From Rahnella victoriana (lineage in GTDB: Bacteria; Pseudomonadota; Gammaproteobacteria; Enterobacterales; Enterobacteriaceae), in contig NZ_SJOJ01000009.1 in assembly GCF_004330295.1 (NCBI RefSeq), positions 122,787 through 186,786 of the forward strand: a stretch of 64,000 bases of DNA. The letters run 5' to 3'. Below are positions 37,542 through 45,387 of the stretch, piece by piece. The notes under the pieces are model-generated. The model saw only the letters and a list, made by a program, of their open reading frames with translations, was not told the DNA's origin and did no database searches. Each line of letters begins with the position of its first letter. Positions within the stretch are counted from its first letter, which is position 1. Position numbers and translations under genes: made by a program.

Positions 37542-38261
37542 ATGAAGCTGGAATTCTCAGGAACAGTTCCAAAAGATCCAGGAGACCCTGAGGCGAATGA
37601 AGATAAATTTGCCTTCTCCGAAGACGGGAGAAGGCTCGCTCTATGTGATGGCGCGAGCGAGTCCTTTAACTCAAAGTTATGGGCTGCACTTCTTTCTCGT
37701 AAATTTATTGCAGATCCGAAAGTAAATCCTGAATGGGTAGCATCTGCTTTTGCGGAATATTCTGCCACGCATGATTTCCCGTCTATGTCCTGGTCCAAGC
37801 AAGCGGCATTCGAAAGAGGCAGTTTTGCGACACTAATAGGTGTAGAGGAATTTGAAGAGCATCAGGCGGTAGAGATTCTTGCGGTGGGAGATAGCATCAC
37901 GATGCTGGTTGATTGCGGGAAACTCATTCGCGCATGGCCTTTTGATCATCCAGAAAAATTTAAAGAGCGGCCAACACTGCTTGCTACGCTCCCCGCTCAT
38001 AACGATTTCGTCGGCGGAAGCAGTTTCTGGACACTGCATGGGAAAATTTTTTACCTCGAAAAACTCACCCAACCCAAACTCCTCTGTATGACAGATGCGC
38101 TCGGCGAATGGGCACTGAAACAAGCGCTGGCAGAGGATTCTGGTTTTATCGAGTTACTTTCGCTGCAAACTGAGGAACAGCTTGCAGAGTTAGTCCTGAG
38201 GGAGCGCGCAGCAAAACGTATGCATATCGACGACTCAACGCTGCTTGTACTATCGTTTTAA
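37542..38261 (+). CDS. PP2C-family phosphatase of the triad
   Basis: A 239-residue PP2C-like serine/threonine phosphatase. Motifs in order: EANEDKFAF, LALCDGASESF (metal aspartate), FATLIGVE, ILAVGDSITML (GDS motif) and LLCMTDALGEWAL, with a late DDSTLLVLSF. Metal-binding aspartates are present, so activity is plausible. The long upstream frame extension lies inside the VWA gene and was rejected; ATG 37542 is seven bases after that gene's stop. Its partner is the kinase gene 14 bases downstream. Confidence 0.82.
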   Translation: MKLEFSGTVPKDPGDPEANEDKFAFSEDGRRLALCDGASESFNSKLWAALLSRKFIADPKVNPEWVASAFAEYSATHDFPSMSWSKQAAFERGSFATLIGVEEFEEHQAVEILAVGDSITMLVDCGKLIRAWPFDHPEKFKERPTLLATLPAHNDFVGGSSFWTLHGKIFYLEKLTQPKLLCMTDALGEWALKQALAEDSGFIELLSLQTEEQLAELVLRERAAKRMHIDDSTLLVLSF

Positions 38262-38275
38262 CGCGGAAAGCAAAG

Positions 38276-39979
38276 ATGCCTTACCCATCTCTTGAACAAT
38301 ACAACCAAGCGTTTCAGCTGCATAATAAGCTGCTAATCGATCCTGAATTGAAATCTGGCTCTGTCGCCACAACAGGGTTGGGTCTACCGCTAGCCATCAG
38401 TGGTGGTTTTGCGCTGACCTATACGATCAAATCAGGCGTTAAGAAATACGCCGTTCGTTGCTTTCATAGAGAGTCAAAGGCTTTAGAACGCCGTTATGAG
38501 GCTATTTCGAGGAAAATTTCCAGCCTACGCTCACCCTACTTTCTCGATTTCCAGTTTCAGCCCCAAGGGATCAAAGTCGAAGGAATATCATACCCTATCG
38601 TCAAAATGGCATGGGCTAAGGGGGAGACGCTAGGAGAGTTCCTCGAGGTCAACAGGCGTTCTGCACAAGCAATAGCGAAACTATCTACATCGATTGAATC
38701 ACTTGCCGCCTACCTTGAAAAAGAAAAAATAGCACATGGTGATTTCCAGACAGGAAACCTGATGGTTTCCGACGGTGGTGCAACCGTCCAGTTAATCGAC
38801 TATGACGGAATGTTCGTTGATGAGATTAAGACATTAGGAAGCTCGGAGCTGGGGCATGTCAATTTTCAGCATCCTCGCCGTAAAGTAACAAATCCGTTCA
38901 ATCACACTCTGGACCGTTTCTCTCTCATTACGCTCTGGCTAGCTCTTAAAACCTTGCAAATCGATCCGTCCATTTGGGATAAATCAAATTCTGAACTGGA
39001 TGCAATCATTTTTCGAGCTAATGACTTTGTAGATCCTAATTCATCTTCCATCTTAGGGATACTTTCGGGCATTCAACAGCTTTCCCCCCATGTAAAGAAT
39101 TTTGCCGCAGTCTGCGCTTCAGCAATGGAAAAAACGCCTTCCCTTGATGACTTCATTGCTGGCAGAAACATTCCTGTATCCCTGGCAACTATTAGTATAA
39201 ATGGGGATATACCAAGCAGCAGACTGAAACCTGGTTACATTGGTGCCTACACCGTCCTGTCAGCCATGGATTACAGTGCTTGCCTTCAGCGAGTTGGTGA
39301 TAAAGTTGAAGTTATCGGCAAGATTATTGACGTCAAACTCAATAAGACCCGAAATGGCAAACCATACATCTTTGTTAATTTCGGAGATTGGCGCGGTAAT
39401 ATCTTTAAAGTATCAATATGGAGCGAAGGCATTAGCGCTTTACCTTCAAAACCCGATGCCTCATGGATCGGGAAATGGATTAGTGTAATCGGTCTTATGG
39501 AACCGCCTTACGTTAGCGGGAAATACAAATATTCACATATCTCAATTACAGTAACGACTATCGGTCAAATGACCGTTCTTTCAGAAACAGATGCCCGTTG
39601 GCGTCTTGCTGGGCCAAAAGATAGTCGACAAACATTAACTTCTACTAGCAGCAATCAGGAAGCCCTGGAGCGGATTAAGGGTAAGAGCACCACTTCAACT
39701 CCTAAGCCTATGAGCACTAACCCCACAACTGCAAACCAGGCAATCCTCAGCAAGTTACGGGCTTCTACACAAACTGCATCGCAAGCAAGAACGCAAACTC
39801 AGCATATTGTGCCTAATAAATCATCAACGCATTATGTGGCACCGACGAGAACATCAGCTTCACAGCCGGTATCACCAGCTCAAAACATTCCCAGTAAGAC
39901 TGTTACTTCAAATCAACAGACTTCTAAGACAAATATAATCATAAAGACTTTCAAATGGCTTTCGAGATTGTTGCATTAG
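38276..39979 (+). CDS. Protein kinase-like protein with OB-fold-like region (triad kinase)
   Basis: A 567-residue protein. The N-terminal kinase domain (about 35-290) has a glycine-rich start GLPLAISGGFALTY, the catalytic-loop HGDFQTGNLMV (D156, N161) and LIDYDGMF (D175). The beta3 lysine position appears as Arg in YAVRCFHR, which is unusual. After it, about 330-430 has an OB-fold-like pattern (DKVEVIGKIIDVKL...GKPYIFVNFGDW...GKWISVIGLM), suggesting nucleic-acid binding. The last 130 residues are a Ser/Thr/Gln-rich tail, perhaps phosphorylated. It is the third member of the triad. Confidence 0.78.
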   Translation: MPYPSLEQYNQAFQLHNKLLIDPELKSGSVATTGLGLPLAISGGFALTYTIKSGVKKYAVRCFHRESKALERRYEAISRKISSLRSPYFLDFQFQPQGIKVEGISYPIVKMAWAKGETLGEFLEVNRRSAQAIAKLSTSIESLAAYLEKEKIAHGDFQTGNLMVSDGGATVQLIDYDGMFVDEIKTLGSSELGHVNFQHPRRKVTNPFNHTLDRFSLITLWLALKTLQIDPSIWDKSNSELDAIIFRANDFVDPNSSSILGILSGIQQLSPHVKNFAAVCASAMEKTPSLDDFIAGRNIPVSLATISINGDIPSSRLKPGYIGAYTVLSAMDYSACLQRVGDKVEVIGKIIDVKLNKTRNGKPYIFVNFGDWRGNIFKVSIWSEGISALPSKPDASWIGKWISVIGLMEPPYVSGKYKYSHISITVTTIGQMTVLSETDARWRLAGPKDSRQTLTSTSSNQEALERIKGKSTTSTPKPMSTNPTTANQAILSKLRASTQTASQARTQTQHIVPNKSSTHYVAPTRTSASQPVSPAQNIPSKTVTSNQQTSKTNIIIKTFKWLSRLLH

Positions 39980-40045
39980 TCAGCAAGGCGGGCGATCTAC
40001 TTATCACGATGCTTGTTTCCTAACTATCGAAAAATAAGGTAAAAA

Positions 40046-40588
40046 ATGGATGCAGAGAAAATTCAGTCAGATATAGATGCTCTTTTAACATATGTGAACG
40101 ATGACATGGAGAACCTCGGCGAGACGATCAAAACGGTTTCATTTGGATTTTATATGGACCAGAACGATCGCATTGCTATTGACGAGCAGCTTCACTGGTC
40201 GGAAGAGTATTTGTTCAAAATCATCAACATCTGCCATTCCCGTTCTCTTCTACATAAGGACTATGGAGATTTTGAACATGTATCCCTGACAGAAGAAGGC
40301 CAGAGCCGGGCTATATCAGTCAAACATGGGAAAAACCGTTCTTACGAATTAGGAGCCAGCATGCAAATCGCGACGCTAAATGTTCATGGGCCAGCACAGG
40401 TTGGTAATGGTAATACACAAAACATTCACAATGTATTTAACCAATTACTTCAGCAGATCGAGGAATCTTCAGCTTCTGACGAAGAAAAGCAGGAAGCCAA
40501 AAGCCGCCTGGCTAAATTTTTGGAACACCCTCTGGTTGGCTCTATTGTCGGAGGTCTCGCTGGTTCTCTACCAGGTCTAATGGGATGA
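40046..40588 (+). CDS. Protein with RHIM-like QVGxxN motif
   Basis: A 180-residue protein not recognised by family. The N-terminal 100 residues are acidic and helical. Residues 108-127 (IATLNVHGPAQVGNGNTQNI) contain Q118-V119-G120-N-G-N123, matching the core of RHIM and bacterial amyloid signalling motifs (Q-[VI]-G-x-x-N). A Glu/Lys helix and a glycine-rich hydrophobic end (VGSIVGGLAGSLPGLMG) follow, similar to membrane-active tails of such effectors. It overlaps the next gene by four bases and belongs to the triad operon. The amyloid idea is inference from motif alone. Confidence 0.5.
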   Translation: MDAEKIQSDIDALLTYVNDDMENLGETIKTVSFGFYMDQNDRIAIDEQLHWSEEYLFKIINICHSRSLLHKDYGDFEHVSLTEEGQSRAISVKHGKNRSYELGASMQIATLNVHGPAQVGNGNTQNIHNVFNQLLQQIEESSASDEEKQEAKSRLAKFLEHPLVGSIVGGLAGSLPGLMG

Positions 40589-40857
40589 TTGAAGATCTCA
40601 AAAAAACGATCCGACTGCGCTGTGCATTCTGTCGTTCGGAGCAGTTTGCCTTACCTTGCGAGGGTTACTCGCCTCCGAGTCATAGCTTTGTTGTTTGTGC
40701 CAATTGCGGAAGAGAAAACGACGTCACATCTCTGCTCATCGTTACGAAATCGAAAGGGAGAGAAATAGCAGAAGCGTATACTGATGAACTAGTTAAACAG
40801 ATGAAGAAAGATCTGGTTAAAACTTTTAAAAACAGCAATTTCATAAAGATAAAGTGA
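40585..40857 (+). CDS. Small zinc-ribbon protein
   Basis: A 90-residue protein with two CXXC knuckles (RLRCAFCRSEQF and VVCANCGREND) that form a zinc ribbon in the first half, then a basic helix (DELVKQMKKDLVKTFKNS). The family resembles small putative zinc-binding proteins in prophages and defence loci, but the match is from memory. Its ATG overlaps the preceding stop codon. It may act as a nucleic-acid or protein adaptor in the triad system. Confidence 0.6.
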   Translation: MIEDLKKTIRLRCAFCRSEQFALPCEGYSPPSHSFVVCANCGRENDVTSLLIVTKSKGREIAEAYTDELVKQMKKDLVKTFKNSNFIKIK

Positions 40858-40884
40858 TTGCACCAAAAACATCATGGGGGAGGT

Positions 40885-41850
40885 ATGTCAAAGACCAAAG
40901 TACTTTTTGCTTATTGCCATGAGTTAGAAAGATGTGTATCCATTGATGAAGCAAGAACAGAATTCTTTTCAAGAAAGCCGAACGACAGACAACGATTCAC
41001 CTTCTCCTGCAGCGATCAAAACTGCAGCGTCACCATTAGTGGCGTTAACTATCATGTCAAAGCAGAAGACGGGAATAAATTCAAAGCTGCACATTTCCGT
41101 TCACCACATCCCCATCATCTGGGATGTGAATGGATGCAGTTTACGGAGGAAGCTGATCAGGTCCTTCGGCCTGATGAAACAGAGGCTGATTACAACGAAA
41201 GAAAAGCTTGGCAAAAGCTAAATGATTTTATCAATTGCTTCGATCCTTGTACTAATGATGAAGATCCTGAGCAAAAAAAATCAGGACAGCTTACAGCACG
41301 TTCACAGGTAAACAATCCCGTCAAAGGCGATGATTTGTCTAGCGATCGATCTCTCAAATGGAGCAGTTATACACGAACTAACCAGCTACAGCGGCTGGTA
41401 GACACCTGGCAAGAAGCCAAGGAAACTCTTATATACGACGAGTTCAGAGCATTAAGGCTTAGAGTCAAAAACTATGGGAAGGTTTATTTCTATGAATATA
41501 TAACGCATATTCAGAAAGGGCTAAAAAACCAATACGCAGGCGTCATTTTCGGCGGTGGCTCTTTAGCTAAACGCTATGGTCGTGGTTTTCTCATTCACTT
41601 CTTTGATAAACATGAAGATAAACCCATTCGTCTATATATCGATAAGAACCTTATGGATAAAGGGCGGTTCGGCCATTATATTGAAGAAATTTTGGCAACA
41701 GAAAATGTGAGATATTTTCGTGTCTTTTTGTTAAACCCGGATGTCTCTGAAAGAAAAGATCACGTAGGCAAATCCGTTATCAACCTTGAAATATCAAGCC
41801 TGAGACAACTGGCGATTTACTACGAGATTAACCATTCAAAAGAGGGTTAA
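40885..41850 (+). CDS. Unrecognised Cys/His-rich protein ending the triad operon
   Basis: A 321-residue soluble protein. Near the N-terminus a treble-clef-like set (FTFSCSDQNCSVTISG...HFRSPHPHHLGCEW) could bind zinc. The second half has mixed alpha/beta character (KVYFYEYITHIQKGLKNQYAGVIFGGGS, FLIHFFDKHED) with no catalytic motif that can be named. A perfect GGGGGAGG lies just before ATG 40885; the earlier TTG was rejected. It is the last plus-strand gene of the operon and a long hairpin follows it. Confidence 0.6.
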   Translation: MSKTKVLFAYCHELERCVSIDEARTEFFSRKPNDRQRFTFSCSDQNCSVTISGVNYHVKAEDGNKFKAAHFRSPHPHHLGCEWMQFTEEADQVLRPDETEADYNERKAWQKLNDFINCFDPCTNDEDPEQKKSGQLTARSQVNNPVKGDDLSSDRSLKWSSYTRTNQLQRLVDTWQEAKETLIYDEFRALRLRVKNYGKVYFYEYITHIQKGLKNQYAGVIFGGGSLAKRYGRGFLIHFFDKHEDKPIRLYIDKNLMDKGRFGHYIEEILATENVRYFRVFLLNPDVSERKDHVGKSVINLEISSLRQLAIYYEINHSKEG

Positions 41851-41929
41851 CCTCAAATAACTTATGCAGAGGAACAATTTTATTATTTCAGGCTTGAGAT
41901 GTTTAGATTTATCTGCAGGAGAATACGTT

Positions 41930-41981
41930 CAGACCTTCATAAAAAGCAGCGCAGTGATACTCTGCAATTTATGAAGATCTG
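41930..41981. other. Long hairpin between convergent operons
   Basis: CAGACCTTCATAAA (41930-41943) pairs with TTTATGAAGATCTG (41968-41981) with one mismatch, and an inner GCAG/CTGC pair extends the stem. It lies between the end of the triad operon and the end of the GIY-YIG gene. Lacking a T-run on either strand, it may be a processing site or a small RNA rather than a simple terminator. Confidence 0.5.
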
Positions 41982-42059
41982 TTCAGGATAATCACATACA
42001 TCTAAAATTGCTGCAATGACTATTTTGATATAAATATTAATTACAACCAATCATAATTA

Positions 42060-43310
42060 TCAACGTTTCGCTACAATCTTGCCTGTTGTGTTATCCAAGC
42101 GATATTGCGAAATAGTACCATCCACAATATATTGGATAACAGCCTGAACTGTAGTCAGAGGGACGTTAAACCATTCTTTCGGTGTATAAACCTGCCCAGT
42201 ACAACTTTTGAGTGTAATATTAAGGCGACGCGTTGCTAGAAAGCCATGCACTAAGGCTTCAAGTTTTTGTGCATTTAAATTGAAACATTGGCTGGTGGCT
42301 ACAATTCTGACAGGGGCCTCAAGAAAAGTACGGTCTTTTTCAGCATTTTTGATTCGCTGTTCTACAGTCGTTTCAGTAAAGCCAATTTTGTATAAATTTT
42401 GTTTATAAGGTATGAGCGCTGGATCTTTACTCTTAGTTGCAAGTATATAAACTAAACCAGATGGAACAGAAACATCTGAAGGTATCAGTTTCTGACCATT
42501 GAGTTGCACTTTGCGCCCTTCTTTGTCCCTCACTAAGCCATGAGTTAAGGACTGATAGAGCATATTCATTTCAGTGCCGTTTTCAAATATCAGGTGTAAA
42601 CGCGCATTATAAGTACTGTATTCACGCAGGCGCTCACCAGCACTATGCACGTAGCCAACCACGCCGTTAAGAACAAAAAAGTCGCCTTCGCTAATTTTCA
42701 ACTTGTGCGTAAAACGTTCCAGGGAAAAAATGCCATTTTTTAAACCACCCCGTAGTTGAAGAAAAAGAGGCTCAAACCGCTGGAAATCGGGGCAAGGCTG
42801 CCGCTGAGCGATTTCATCGGGTTGCTCTTTTCTATCAACCGAAACATGCGCAATACTGAAAATATCAGGCTCATCGAAATTTAATAGTTCGTCATCGTCA
42901 TCTGCAAATATGTCTTCCAATGAGGTAACAAGTTCTGATTTATTGATATAAGCGGGTGATTCAGACTCTGCGGCCAAGTTGGTATGTATATAGTCCGAAC
43001 TATTTGATTCAAGTAAGTTATAGAAATCTATGGATCTTAGTTGTAAACACAGGTCCGGGTTCTCTTTAATACTCTTTAAGCGCCTTGCAAGGCGCTTTTC
43101 ATCAAGAGATACCGTATTTCCTTCAGTTGGAAGCCGACCATGCTGTTCGTAATACGCTACGATTTCTGAAAATTGATTAGCATACAGATTAACTAAGCCA
43201 GATTTGGGTTTTAGCGGTTGCACGTCAAGCAGGTCGAATTCATCGTCCTCTGAAATGATGCTATTCAATGTCGATTTACCAGACAGGTGATTAGTCGATA
43301 AACGGATCAT
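42060..43310 (-). CDS. GIY-YIG nuclease-family protein
   Basis: A 416-residue protein. The C-terminal domain (about 283-385) has GLVYILATKSKDP, NLYKIGFTETTVEQRIKNAE and QKLEALVHGFLATRRL, the GIY-YIG core of the T5orf172/MUG113 type with its Arg and Glu. The N-terminal 120 residues include YEQHGRLPTEG, typical of helicase-associated or homing-type DNA-binding modules. It starts one base after the helicase stop, so it is translated with it. In this operon it is a possible nuclease partner of the nuclease-less methyltransferase. Confidence 0.78.
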   Translation of the reverse strand: MIRLSTNHLSGKSTLNSIISEDDEFDLLDVQPLKPKSGLVNLYANQFSEIVAYYEQHGRLPTEGNTVSLDEKRLARRLKSIKENPDLCLQLRSIDFYNLLESNSSDYIHTNLAAESESPAYINKSELVTSLEDIFADDDDELLNFDEPDIFSIAHVSVDRKEQPDEIAQRQPCPDFQRFEPLFLQLRGGLKNGIFSLERFTHKLKISEGDFFVLNGVVGYVHSAGERLREYSTYNARLHLIFENGTEMNMLYQSLTHGLVRDKEGRKVQLNGQKLIPSDVSVPSGLVYILATKSKDPALIPYKQNLYKIGFTETTVEQRIKNAEKDRTFLEAPVRIVATSQCFNLNAQKLEALVHGFLATRRLNITLKSCTGQVYTPKEWFNVPLTTVQAVIQYIVDGTISQYRLDNTTGKIVAKR

Positions 43311-43311
43311 A

Positions 43312-45324
43312 TTACTGTCCCTTTTTTGCCATCTGTTGCTGTTTCATCTTACGTATAAACGCTAAAGCTTCCGCATACCGTACTTCAATCGGGTCACTTG
43401 AGTTCAACGATGGTTCTTGTCCGTGCTCTTTTTTGAATTGTTTAATCTTCGGCCAAAGGATTACAGCTTCCTCTTCAGAAACTTGAGATTTACTGGCACT
43501 GACAGCCTCCTGAATGGTTTTCAGCATAGGAGCCGTAACCGATTTAGAGAGGATCTCATAAGCGCCATGAAATGGATTAATAGAATCAATCAGATCTATA
43601 TCAAGATTGTCTATGCAAAGGAACTTCTCGCCCATTTTAAGAAACTGTTTTCCAACAACGCTTGAACTGGATTCCATCCCAGAATTATCTCCCATGTCTA
43701 TTACGGCATCAGGTGGCAGGTCTTCACCCTCGAACAATCCACCTTGCTGAGTAATTAGCATACTTTGTAGGATACCCTGCCTTATTTGTTCTTGTTCTTC
43801 TTCAGTCAAGTCAGGGTAAAGAGTTTGAATCACTGCAGGCAATGCCACCTGAGTGATAGTCTCAGAAGGTGTGGTTTCACTGATTGCTTCTTTTACCGTT
43901 TGTTCGTTAGCCATTAACGTGGCCATAATCTCATTCTTGTCGCCATTAAGAATGTCGAGCACTTTTTGAGATACAGGTGTGCTTGATGAATCGTCAACTA
44001 ATAAGGTATTCGGCGGTAGTGGTTTTCCGTCCCATTGCGAACGAGGTTTGAACTGGATACTGGGGGCAAGAATCTGTTCCATTAATAACGAGGTCGTAAT
44101 CGCTTTTAGCATGTTGTTGACCGATGATTTCACATCATCATCCTGCGCATCTGGCTGGGCAATTAAGTTGGTGAACTGCGCATGTTTTTTGCCAATACAA
44201 TCGCGTGTGGCACGGCCAATAATCTGTACAATTTCTGTTAACGAACTACGGTAACCGATGGTCAAAACATGTTCACAGAATGGCCAATCAAAACCTTCTT
44301 TGGCCATACCCAACGCGATGATGATGTCTATGTCATCGGCAGTTTTGATATTACGCAGATAGGCTTGGATTTTTGGCCTTTCAATGGGGTTATCATCGAC
44401 CAGATTAGCTAATTTAAGCAAACGTCCATCTTTAGCCTCAATATGGTATACACCTGTGGCCGAGTCACGTTTTAACACATTTCCCAAAACATCCAGAATA
44501 GCATCTACTTCTCCATGCTTATCCTTAGTGGATTCACCAGAGTTAACATTTGGAATATGAATTATAGTTTTCTTACTGGCATCAAGAACTGAGGGTAAAG
44601 CTTCGATGTAAGGACCTTGGTAAAAGTGATAGCCAATACCCAAGGATTTCAAGTATTGGTAACCGTTTAGCTGCTCATAGTAGGTATAAGTAACCTTTGT
44701 GAACAATGCTTCATCTTCGGCCAACAAGATAGGCACCGTATCGCCCCGAAAGTAAGAGCCAGTCATAGCGATAATGTGCGCACTTGATTTTTTCATCAAA
44801 TCATCTATGAGGCTACCCAAGCGGTTATCACCGTCGGCTGAAACATGGTGGAACTCATCAATAGCTACAAGACAATTATCAAAATCAGTCACTGCTAATT
44901 TTTCAAAAGCAAAACGCAAGGTTGCGTGAGTACACACAAGAATCTTGTCATAACTGGTCATAAACCGCTGGAAAGCTTTGACCTTACCCGACTCACCTCC
45001 ATCTACGCATAGGTTATTTTCCGGTTTAACAATCCAGTCAGCGAAAAAACCATATTCACTGAGCTTAGTATCTTGAAATGAACCCCCGATAGATTTTTCC
45101 GGGACCGCGACTATCACCTTGCGCAAATTCTGATGTTCCAGCTTATCCAAGCCAAGAAACATAAGTGCACGCGATTTTCCACACGCCGGTGGGGCTTTGA
45201 TCAAAAGATACTGGCTACCACGCTCAGCAAAAGCACGGGCTTGCATTTCACGCATACCCATTGAGTTAAGGCTAGAACTTTGACCTGTTTGACCATACTC
45301 GACATGTAAAAGATTATTCATCAT
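43312..45324 (-). CDS. SF2 DEAD/DEAH-box helicase
   Basis: A 670-residue helicase. Walker A is KAPPACGKS (near 43-51), motif II is IDEFHH (near 150), motif III is MTGSY and motif VI is QIIGRATRD. It resembles helicase subunits of restriction systems. The C-terminal third is acidic and predicted helical without a nuclease motif. AAGGA is better placed for the second ATG (45321), so the start may be one codon later. It lies 63 bases after the methyltransferase and abuts the GIY-YIG gene. Confidence 0.85.
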   Translation of the reverse strand: MMNNLLHVEYGQTGQSSSLNSMGMREMQARAFAERGSQYLLIKAPPACGKSRALMFLGLDKLEHQNLRKVIVAVPEKSIGGSFQDTKLSEYGFFADWIVKPENNLCVDGGESGKVKAFQRFMTSYDKILVCTHATLRFAFEKLAVTDFDNCLVAIDEFHHVSADGDNRLGSLIDDLMKKSSAHIIAMTGSYFRGDTVPILLAEDEALFTKVTYTYYEQLNGYQYLKSLGIGYHFYQGPYIEALPSVLDASKKTIIHIPNVNSGESTKDKHGEVDAILDVLGNVLKRDSATGVYHIEAKDGRLLKLANLVDDNPIERPKIQAYLRNIKTADDIDIIIALGMAKEGFDWPFCEHVLTIGYRSSLTEIVQIIGRATRDCIGKKHAQFTNLIAQPDAQDDDVKSSVNNMLKAITTSLLMEQILAPSIQFKPRSQWDGKPLPPNTLLVDDSSSTPVSQKVLDILNGDKNEIMATLMANEQTVKEAISETTPSETITQVALPAVIQTLYPDLTEEEQEQIRQGILQSMLITQQGGLFEGEDLPPDAVIDMGDNSGMESSSSVVGKQFLKMGEKFLCIDNLDIDLIDSINPFHGAYEILSKSVTAPMLKTIQEAVSASKSQVSEEEAVILWPKIKQFKKEHGQEPSLNSSDPIEVRYAEALAFIRKMKQQQMAKKGQ

Positions 45325-45387
45325 AAGTCCTTAAATTTACTGAATACTTTTAGCTATTGTGAATTCATAACATCCGCAAACTTAGTA

